A DNA stretch of 51,863 bases, taken from Vicinamibacterales bacterium (lineage in GTDB: Bacteria; Acidobacteriota; Vicinamibacteria; Vicinamibacterales; JAMQPK01). Below the pieces are notes generated by a model. The model was not told the origin of the DNA and did no database searches. It was given only the letters and a program-made list of their open reading frames with translations. Numbering within the stretch: the stretch's first letter is position 1; each line of letters starts with the position of its first letter. Positions 45,665 through 51,863 of the stretch are shown one piece after another. The stretch lies in assembly GCA_023717525.1 (NCBI GenBank), contig JAMQPK010000034.1, positions 1 to 51,863 on the forward strand, in the 5' to 3' direction. The translations under genes were made by a program, and so were the position numbers.

Positions 45665-46993
45665 ATGTCACAGGTCGTCGAACGAGAAAGACCCGCCAGC
45701 CCGCAACTCGCGCACTACACCGCGGAGTATCAGCGGGCGGTTGGGCAGACCCCGGCGCAACCGCGATGGGTTCTCCAGGCACGCGAACACGCGATCGCGC
45801 AGTTCGAGCGCCTTGGCTTCCCGACGAGCCGCCTCGAACAGTGGCGCTTCACAAGCGTCGCGCCGATTGCGGACCGGACGTTTAACCTTGCAACAGACGG
45901 CGTCGCCAAGCTCGACAAGACCCTCGCGTTGCCCATGAGCGACGACCCGGCGCTTGCTGTGCTGGTGAATGGGCGTTTCAATGCTCAGTTGTCGTCGTTG
46001 GCGGGTCTGCCCACAGGCGTGAAGGTCCTGGGTCTCGAAGATGTCCTCGCGTCGAATCCAGGGCTGGTCGAGCCCTATCTCGCCAGGCTGACCCCCACGC
46101 AGACCAACGCGTTCACGTCGCTGAACACGGCATTTCTGCGGGACGGCGTCGTCATCAGCATCGCTCCGCACGTGGTGCTCGAACAGCCTATCGAAGTCGT
46201 CTTCGCCGCCGTTGCCGAAGGCACAGCGTCCGTGTCGCATCCGCGTCTCTTGATCGTCGCCGGGGAGTCATCGCAAGCCACGATTCTCGAACGGTACGTC
46301 GGGACGGGATCGGCGTTCACGAACGCCGTCGGCGAGATCTGGCTGGGCGCCAACGCAACGATCGATCATTACAAACTGCAGGAAGAGCCGGCCGAATCGT
46401 TCCATATCGCCAGCATGCTGCTGCACAGCGCGCGCAGTGGAACGTTTTCGTCTCATTCGTTGACCTTTGGCGGCGGGCTCGTCCGAAACGAAGTCGTGGC
46501 CGTTCTGGATGGTGAGGGTATCGACTGCACGCTGAATGGCCTGTACCTGGGGCGAGGGCGACAGCTGATCGACAACCACACGACGATCGATCACGCTATG
46601 CCCCATTGCGGCAGCCACGAGGTCTACAAGGGCATCCTGGCCGATCACTCGCGCGCCGTCTTCAACGGCAAGATCATCGTCCGACCAGACGCACAAAAGA
46701 CCGATGCGAAGCAGACCAACAAGGCGCTGCTCCTGTCCGACGATGCGAACATCAACACGAAACCCGAGCTGGAAATCTTCGCGAACGACGTGAAGTGCAC
46801 GCATGGCGCCGCCGTCGGTCAGCTCGACGAAGACGCGATGTTCTACCTGCGCTCCCGTGGTCTGGGCGTTGCCGAATCCCGGGCGATGCTGATTCGCGCG
46901 TTTGCCGGCGATATCCTGAACCGCGTGAAGATTGCGCCTGTGCGGGAACACCTGGGAAACATCCTCACCGACCACCTGCCCCATGTCGACTAA
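45665..46993 (+). CDS. sufD: SUF complex subunit SufD
   Basis: The 442-residue product shares the beta-helix core of SufB, with DNHTTIDHAMPHCGSHEVYKG and RGLGVAESRAMLIRAFAGDIL, and lacks the SufB cysteines in the last part. It completes the SufBC2D complex. It overlaps sufS by 11 bp. Confidence 0.95.
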   Translation: MSQVVERERPASPQLAHYTAEYQRAVGQTPAQPRWVLQAREHAIAQFERLGFPTSRLEQWRFTSVAPIADRTFNLATDGVAKLDKTLALPMSDDPALAVLVNGRFNAQLSSLAGLPTGVKVLGLEDVLASNPGLVEPYLARLTPTQTNAFTSLNTAFLRDGVVISIAPHVVLEQPIEVVFAAVAEGTASVSHPRLLIVAGESSQATILERYVGTGSAFTNAVGEIWLGANATIDHYKLQEEPAESFHIASMLLHSARSGTFSSHSLTFGGGLVRNEVVAVLDGEGIDCTLNGLYLGRGRQLIDNHTTIDHAMPHCGSHEVYKGILADHSRAVFNGKIIVRPDAQKTDAKQTNKALLLSDDANINTKPELEIFANDVKCTHGAAVGQLDEDAMFYLRSRGLGVAESRAMLIRAFAGDILNRVKIAPVREHLGNILTDHLPHVD

Positions 46994-48221
46994 CGTCGCT
47001 TCGGCCTTCGACGTCCAGCGAATCCGCCGCGACTTCCCCATTCTGACGCAGCGGATCCACGGGAAGCCGCTCGTCTACCTCGACAACGCCGCGACCACGC
47101 AGAAGCCGCAGGCCGTCATCGATGCGATGGTGCGCAGCTACGCCGAGGACAACGCCAACATCCATCGCGGTGTCCACCTGCTGAGCGAGCGTGCCACGCA
47201 GGCCTACGAAGAAGCGCGCGTCAAGATCCAGAAGTTCCTGAACGCGCCCAACGCGAGAGAAATCATCTTCGTCCGCGGAACGACCGAGGGGATCAACCTT
47301 GTCGCGCAGACCTACGGGCGCGTCAACGTCGGCCGCGGTGACCAGGTGCTCATCACGCACATGGAGCATCACTCGAACATCGTGCCCTGGCAGATGATCT
47401 GCGAGGAAAAGGGCGCTGAGTTGAAGGTCCTGCCCATCACGGATGAGGGCGAGCTTCGAATGGACCTCCTCGACGGCCTGCTGACCGACAGGACGAAGAT
47501 CGTCGCGGTGGCCCATGTGTCCAACTCGCTCGGCACCATCAACCCCATCAAGGTGATCGTCGAAAAGGCACACCAGCGCGGAATTCCGGTGCTGGTCGAC
47601 GGCGCGCAGGCCGTCGCGCACATGCCGGTCGACGTGCAGGCGCTCGGCTGCGATTTCTACGCGATGTCGGGCCACAAGCTCTTTGGGCCCACGGGGATTG
47701 GCGTGCTGTATGGGCGACTGACGCTGCTGGAAGCGATGCCCCCGTATCAGGGTGGCGGCGACATGATTAGCGCGGTGACATTCAAGAAGACTACGTACAA
47801 CGCAGTGCCAAACAAGTTTGAAGCAGGCACGCCAAATATCGCCGGCTCGGTGGGTCTCGGCGCGGCCATCGACTACCTGAAGGCGCTTGATTTCACCGCA
47901 GTGTCCGCCCACGAGCGCGAGTTGCTCGCGTACGGAACCCGCGTGCTCGGCGCAGTCCCGGGCGTTCGCATCGTGGGTACCGCATCCCACAAGGCCAGTG
48001 TGCTGTCGTTCGTCATGGACGACGTGCATCCTCACGACATCGGCACGATCCTCGACCAGGAAGGTGTGGCAATCCGGACCGGCCATCACTGTACTCAGCC
48101 GCTCATGGAACGGCTGTGCGTGCCGGCCACCGCGCGCGCCTCGCTGGCGCTGTACAATACGAAAGAGGAGATCGATGCGCTCGTTGGCGCTCTTGCGAAG
48201 GTGCGGGAAATCTTCGCCTAG
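46983..48221 (+). CDS. sufS: Cysteine desulfurase SufS (group II)
   Basis: The ATG at 46983 gives 412 residues. The PLP lysine is K232 in SGHKLFGPTG, and the persulfide cysteine is C370 in RTGHHCTQP. NAATTQKP and HMEHHSN complete the family motifs. It takes sulfur from cysteine; in SUF systems with SufU, sulfur moves to SufU. The start is within the sufD 3' end. Confidence 0.96.
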   Translation: MSTNVASAFDVQRIRRDFPILTQRIHGKPLVYLDNAATTQKPQAVIDAMVRSYAEDNANIHRGVHLLSERATQAYEEARVKIQKFLNAPNAREIIFVRGTTEGINLVAQTYGRVNVGRGDQVLITHMEHHSNIVPWQMICEEKGAELKVLPITDEGELRMDLLDGLLTDRTKIVAVAHVSNSLGTINPIKVIVEKAHQRGIPVLVDGAQAVAHMPVDVQALGCDFYAMSGHKLFGPTGIGVLYGRLTLLEAMPPYQGGGDMISAVTFKKTTYNAVPNKFEAGTPNIAGSVGLGAAIDYLKALDFTAVSAHERELLAYGTRVLGAVPGVRIVGTASHKASVLSFVMDDVHPHDIGTILDQEGVAIRTGHHCTQPLMERLCVPATARASLALYNTKEEIDALVGALAKVREIFA

Positions 48222-48251
48222 CGGGCACTGAGCCACGAGCGGCGACAACTA

Positions 48252-48701
48252 ATGGATTTACGAGAGCTCTATCAGGAAGTGATCCTCGACCACAACAAGC
48301 GGCCGAGAAACTTTCGCGTGCCCGATCCGGTGAACCGAAGGGCCGAAGGGTACAACCCGCTCTGCGGCGACAAGATCACCGTCTTCCTGTATGTCGAGGG
48401 CGATGTCATCAAGGACCTCGGCTTTCAGGGCACGGGGTGTGCCATTTCCAAAGCGTCCGCGTCGATGATGACCGATGTGCTGAAGGGCAAGACCCTCGAA
48501 GACGCCAACCGGTTCTTCGACCAGTTCCACGACATGGTCACCGCCCCGGCCACCGCCGAGGTCAAGTCGGACCACCTCGGAAAGCTCGCGGTGCTCTCCG
48601 GTGTGCGCGAGTATCCCATGCGCGTGAAATGCGCGAGCCTCGCGTGGCACACGATGAAGGCCGCCATGCAGGCGGAAAACAATGTCGTCTCCACTGAGTA
48701 A
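48252..48701 (+). CDS. sufU: Zinc-dependent sulfurtransferase SufU
   Basis: The 149-residue product has the zinc ligands C38, D40, C63 and C127 (NPLCGD, GTGCAIS, VKCASLAW). SufU takes persulfide from SufS and passes it to SufB. The arrangement with sufS fits Gram-positive-like SUF systems. It overlaps sufT by 20 bp. Confidence 0.94.
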   Translation: MDLRELYQEVILDHNKRPRNFRVPDPVNRRAEGYNPLCGDKITVFLYVEGDVIKDLGFQGTGCAISKASASMMTDVLKGKTLEDANRFFDQFHDMVTAPATAEVKSDHLGKLAVLSGVREYPMRVKCASLAWHTMKAAMQAENNVVSTE

Positions 48702-49128
48702 GGACGAACCCCTGAACGACCGGATCATTCCGCTCGCCGACGTGCCTGCACCGAGCCAGCCCCTATCAGCGGCACCGGCGTCCGAGGCCCCTTCGGCGCC
48801 GTTCTCGCGCGACCCTTTGAACACGCTGAAATTCACGCCCCAGATCGTCGAGGCGCTGGCCCTGGTGTACGACCCCGAGATTCCCGTGAACATCTACGAA
48901 CTGGGACTCATCTACGATATCGATGTCGACGCCGAGGCGAACGTGCACGTGCGCATGACGCTGACCGCACCGGCATGTCCCTCTGCTCAGGCCATTCCAC
49001 TCGACGCGGAGCGGCGCATCAGAGAGGTCGAGGGGTTGAAGGACGTGAAGGTCGAAGTCGTGTGGGATCCGCCATGGACCAAGGACCGGATGTCCGACGC
49101 GGCCAAGCTTGCGCTCGGAATGCTCTAG
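48682..49128 (+). CDS. sufT: SufT-like MIP18/DUF59 Fe-S maturation protein
   Basis: The 148-residue product has a Pro/Ala-rich N-terminal tail (about 1-45) and a MIP18 domain with DPEIPVNIYELGLIYD and the invariant cysteine in LTAPACPSA. SufT acts in Fe-S maturation under high demand. It ends the SUF operon. Confidence 0.9.
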   Translation: MSSPLSKDEPLNDRIIPLADVPAPSQPLSAAPASEAPSAPFSRDPLNTLKFTPQIVEALALVYDPEIPVNIYELGLIYDIDVDAEANVHVRMTLTAPACPSAQAIPLDAERRIREVEGLKDVKVEVVWDPPWTKDRMSDAAKLALGML

Positions 49129-49137
49129 ACGCCACGG

Positions 49138-49392
49138 TCATTCCGCGGGTTCCACCCAGTGCCGTGTCAACACCGTCATTACCGGGTACCGATTTCTCAC
49201 CTCGACCACCTTATCGTAGTAGTCCTTCTTGGAGAACTCGCCCACGAGGTACCGATCCCGAAGCAGACGCAGCTCGTATCGGTAGACATCATTCACCACG
49301 GCTCGCGCGGTCGTGGGTGGGGTGGAAGGTTTCGGCACAACCCCGTGGCTGGCGAGCAGGACAAGAATGTGTGGTTTGTAACGGTACACCAT
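49138..49392 (-). CDS. Small conserved-type hypothetical protein
   Basis: I used the ATG at 49392 because the longer frame upstream only overlaps the kinase gene. The 84-residue product is charged and helical, with VYRYELRLLRDRYLVGEFSKK and VEVRNRYPVMTV segments and no cysteine or signal peptide. I do not recognise a family. It is convergent with sufT (9 bp gap) and divergent from the kinase (25 bp). Confidence 0.6.
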   Translation of the reverse strand: MVYRYKPHILVLLASHGVVPKPSTPPTTARAVVNDVYRYELRLLRDRYLVGEFSKKDYYDKVVEVRNRYPVMTVLTRHWVEPAE

Positions 49393-49417
49393 TGACCAAC
49401 GATAATACCTAGGATTC

Positions 49418-50911
49418 GTGAGTCCGCGCCGGCCCAAGAAGGCCTCACACCTCGCGACTGCTCTCATAGAACACAGCTCGGACGCCATCGCGCTGGTGAA
49501 CGAGGTGGGCGCCGTCCTGTACGCCAATCCCGCCACCGCAAAGATGGTCGGCCTCCCCATCGCGGACATCGTGGGAGCGAATGTCTTCCGATGGGTCCAC
49601 GACGAAGACATGTTGTCGTTCCAGACGAATTTCAACCAGAGCCTCGAGTTGGCTGGAGTCCCCGTCAAGAACCACTTCCGGCTTCGGCACTCCGACGGCA
49701 CCTGGCGCGACATCGAAAGCGTCGGCGTCAATCGTCTTTCCGATCCGGCGATCCGCGGGGTCATCATCAACTACCGCAACGTCACCGAAAGCCGTCGAGC
49801 CGAGGAAGCCTTGCGGCTCGGAGAAGAACGCTTCCGCCAGTTGACGGAGCAGGGAACAGACATCATCTACAACTGCGACCTGCAGGGGCATTTCACGTTC
49901 GTCAATCGCACCGCCATCAAGCTCCTGAACTACTCCGAGCAGGAGCTCATCGGGCGCCACTTCCTGACGCTGATTCGACCGGACTATCGGGAGCGCACAG
50001 GCGCATTCTATGAGCGGCAACGGTCCCAACACGTGCCTTCTACCTATTTCGAGCTGCCTGTGGTGGCAAAGAACGGCACGGACATCTGGATTGGCCAGAG
50101 CGTGCAAATCGTGGAGAGCAACGGTCGTCCGGTCAGCGTCCAGGCCATCGCGCGCGACATCACTCAACGCCTTGCGCTCGAGGAACAACTCCGACAGGCC
50201 CAGAAAATGGAAGCCATTGGACGTCTGGCCGGTGGCGTGGCGCACGACTTCAACAACGTGCTGACCGCCATTCTGGGATCAGCCGACCTGCTCTCGATGC
50301 AGCTCGACCCGAAAGACCCCAGGTGGGAGGAAGCGGACGCCATCAGGCGGGCGGCCGACCGTGGCGCCGCCCTCACCCGGCGGCTTCTGTCGTTCGGCCG
50401 TCCGAGACCGGCGACGGTGACGGTGGTCGATCTGATCGCTGCTGTGGCGAGCATCGAGCCCATGCTGCGGAGGCTCATCGTCGACAAGATGACGATCACC
50501 GTGACGTCACCTGAGGGATCGATTCTCGTGCGTGCCGACGAAAGCCAACTGAATCAGATTCTGCTGAACCTCGTCATCAATGCGCGCGACGCCATGCCCG
50601 ACGGCGGCACCGCAGGCATCGAAACCGGTGTCGTCAATCTCGAGGAATCCCGCGCGAGGAAACTCGGGGTTGTCCCTGGCCCGTACGCCAGGCTGACCGT
50701 GCGCGACACCGGCGAGGGCATTCCGGCCGACGTCATCGCGCACCTGTTCGAGCCGTTCTTCACGACCAAGCCACCCGAGCAAGGTACCGGCCTCGGGCTC
50801 TCGATTGTCTATAGCATCGTGACCAGTCTGGGTGGAGCGATCGACGTGCAGAGCGACGTCGGAAAAGGTGCGGTGTTTACGATCTTTCTGCCGCTGGTTA
50901 CTTCTTCTTAG
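49418..50911 (+). CDS. Soluble PAS-PAS sensor histidine kinase
   Basis: A GTG start at 49418 with AGGA nearby gives 497 residues. Two PAS domains (about 12-120 and 136-250) lead to a HisKA-type domain with H276 in VAHDFNNVLTAIL and an ATPase domain with LVINARDAMPDGG and DTGEGIPADVIAHLFEPFFTTKPPEQGTG parts. There is no membrane segment, so it senses cytoplasmic signals. No response regulator is adjacent. It overlaps the convergent TlpA-like gene by 14 bp. Confidence 0.9.
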   Translation: MSPRRPKKASHLATALIEHSSDAIALVNEVGAVLYANPATAKMVGLPIADIVGANVFRWVHDEDMLSFQTNFNQSLELAGVPVKNHFRLRHSDGTWRDIESVGVNRLSDPAIRGVIINYRNVTESRRAEEALRLGEERFRQLTEQGTDIIYNCDLQGHFTFVNRTAIKLLNYSEQELIGRHFLTLIRPDYRERTGAFYERQRSQHVPSTYFELPVVAKNGTDIWIGQSVQIVESNGRPVSVQAIARDITQRLALEEQLRQAQKMEAIGRLAGGVAHDFNNVLTAILGSADLLSMQLDPKDPRWEEADAIRRAADRGAALTRRLLSFGRPRPATVTVVDLIAAVASIEPMLRRLIVDKMTITVTSPEGSILVRADESQLNQILLNLVINARDAMPDGGTAGIETGVVNLEESRARKLGVVPGPYARLTVRDTGEGIPADVIAHLFEPFFTTKPPEQGTGLGLSIVYSIVTSLGGAIDVQSDVGKGAVFTIFLPLVTSS

Positions 50912-51716
50912 CCTCCGCGACGATCTTCTCGGCAATCGGCAGGCTGACGGCGCAGCTGGGATCGTTGATACGGCACTGAGCCACCGTCAGGCCACAGCCG
51001 CAGTCACATTTCTGTTCGTTCAACTGCTTCAAAGCAGCGACCTTCTGGTCCGGTTTCAACGTATCGAGCTTCAATCCGGGCACATCAGTTGCCTGCGCCT
51101 GATCGGACAGCGAGCCGTCGGCCGACGCGGCGACATGCTCCACATCTGCGTCCACGGGAAGCTTGGCGAGATAGCGGGTTTCGAGCTCGACGATGGCCGC
51201 ATTCAGGCGCCCAACGTGCTTCTGCACCATCTTCATGTCCGGATCGAGCGTGAATGTCGTCGGAAGAGCGTAGATACCTGGAAACAGGGTCCCGAGCTCG
51301 GCGGTCTCCATCACAACGGGATAATTCATCCCGTGTTCGGCAACGAACTTCGACACCGTCTCGACGGGCCCCTCGTCTGACGACACACCAATAATCAGAA
51401 GATGATCCTTGTATCGCTCCTGCAGCTTGATCAGATCGGGGATCTCGTCTCGGCACGGCGGACACCATGTGGCCCAGAAGTTGACCAGCACGACCTTACC
51501 GTCGAAGTCATCGCTGTCGAGGGTTCGCCCGTCGATGGTTTTCAACACCAGGCGAGGAATCGTCCCGGGGTCCTTTATGAACCTCAGCTTCGCCCTGCCA
51601 CCGGCTACGGGCGCAGACGTCAGCTGCTGGCTGACCTGGCGGGTATAGCGAACAGCCATGAACGTGCCCACCGCCACGGCCACCAGAATCACGAGCGCAA
51701 TCAGAAACTTTTTCAT
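50898..51716 (-). CDS. Membrane-anchored TlpA/ResA-like thioredoxin with Cys-rich C-terminal module
   Basis: The 272-residue product has an N-terminal membrane anchor (about 3-22) and a thioredoxin fold with WCPPC (84-88) and the cis-Pro region ALPTTFTLDP. Residues 237-258 add a module CDCGCG...C...DPSC with five cysteines, not part of normal TlpA. Such proteins reduce disulfides or apocytochrome cysteines in the periplasm. The Cys module may bind a metal. The upstream partial gene ends 7 bp before its start, so they are probably one operon. Confidence 0.85.
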   Translation of the reverse strand: MKKFLIALVILVAVAVGTFMAVRYTRQVSQQLTSAPVAGGRAKLRFIKDPGTIPRLVLKTIDGRTLDSDDFDGKVVLVNFWATWCPPCRDEIPDLIKLQERYKDHLLIIGVSSDEGPVETVSKFVAEHGMNYPVVMETAELGTLFPGIYALPTTFTLDPDMKMVQKHVGRLNAAIVELETRYLAKLPVDADVEHVAASADGSLSDQAQATDVPGLKLDTLKPDQKVAALKQLNEQKCDCGCGLTVAQCRINDPSCAVSLPIAEKIVAEAKKK

Positions 51717-51723
51717 CGCTGAC

Positions 51724-51863
51724 TCACAGGGCCGACTGGCGTGCGCCCGACGTCTGCGGGACGGCCGCCGGCAGATCGGGCGTGAAGTCCTCGCCGGGAT
51801 TCACGAATCGATCGATCTCAATTTTATACTGCTTATCGTAAAGCTGCCGATACCGGCCGTTGG
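51724..51863 (-). CDS. C-terminal end of an unidentified protein, cut by the window
   Basis: On the minus strand an open frame enters from the right edge and ends with TGA at 51724, seven bases before the TlpA-like start. About 45 residues are visible, with YRQLYDKQYKIEIDRFVNPGE and a Pro/Ala-rich tail. No family is recognised. The close spacing suggests cotranscription with the TlpA-like gene. Confidence 0.55.
   Translation of the reverse strand, partial: NGRYRQLYDKQYKIEIDRFVNPGEDFTPDLPAAVPQTSGARQSAL

Overview
The window is a GC-rich bacterial chromosome segment, most likely from an uncultivated Acidobacteriota of the Vicinamibacteria type. The grounds are two adjacent secreted proteins of the 'VWFA-related' kind typical of Acidobacteriota, a UPF0182 membrane protein, a multihaem cytochrome cluster, small Gly-rich secreted proteins, and amino-acid biosynthesis genes packed into long operons. 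I see no rRNA, tRNA, insertion sequence, prophage or CRISPR array. The lineage is an inference from gene content.

Layout. 1-8242: mixed metabolic and envelope genes: a partial FMN-dependent hydroxy-acid dehydrogenase with a Gly/Arg-rich insert, a GT-C-like membrane protein, a triple metal-binding-motif protein, a c-type cytochrome, a beta-hydroxyacid dehydrogenase, then a TIR-like protein-truA-thioredoxin cluster and a secreted Gly-rich protein. 8376-13093: tandem VWFA paralogues. 13144-18241: peptidase T, then a secreted MBL hydrolase, a pentahaem cytochrome and a cytochrome-barrel fusion. 18338-23059: UPF0182, a FAH-fold hydratase-like protein, an SdpI-like protein, a DinB protein and a small membrane protein. 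23090-33259: an operon read leftward, leader-pheA-ilvD-ilvB-ilvN-ilvC-hom-thrC-lysC. 33291-37215: LysR-cysH-tauE-cysG (assimilatory sulfur and sirohaem), with a divergent HAD hydrolase. 37902-42906: leader-asd-dapB-dapA-dapD-dapE-like (lysine). 42977-49128: a complete SUF operon. 49138-51863: a small unknown protein, a PAS histidine kinase, a TlpA-like thioredoxin and a partial gene.

How it works together. The two leftward biosynthetic operons divide the aspartate pathway. lysC, hom and thrC sit with the branched-chain genes and pheA. asd and the dap genes form the second operon. Each begins with a short reading frame rich in the expected regulatory amino acids (Val/Thr/Ile, and Thr/Lys), followed by competing hairpins and an intrinsic terminator with nine T residues. 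These are two strong candidates for ribosome-mediated transcription attenuation. The second operon diverges from the SUF operon across about 90 bp.

Most unusual structure. At least a dozen short gaps between genes are filled by degenerate tandem arrays with an exact 7-bp period. The unit sequence differs between sites (GGCTCCN, GATCGTC, GATAGGC, GACTAAC, TTTCTAG, TTCTACC types). Several arrays begin at, or inside, the stop codon of the upstream gene and some run to the next start codon. Many fold into palindromes because one half is the complement of the other. They resemble in form the heptanucleotide STRR repeats of filamentous cyanobacteria. A second class of long palindrome, built on CTCTGTG-like words, flanks ilvN.
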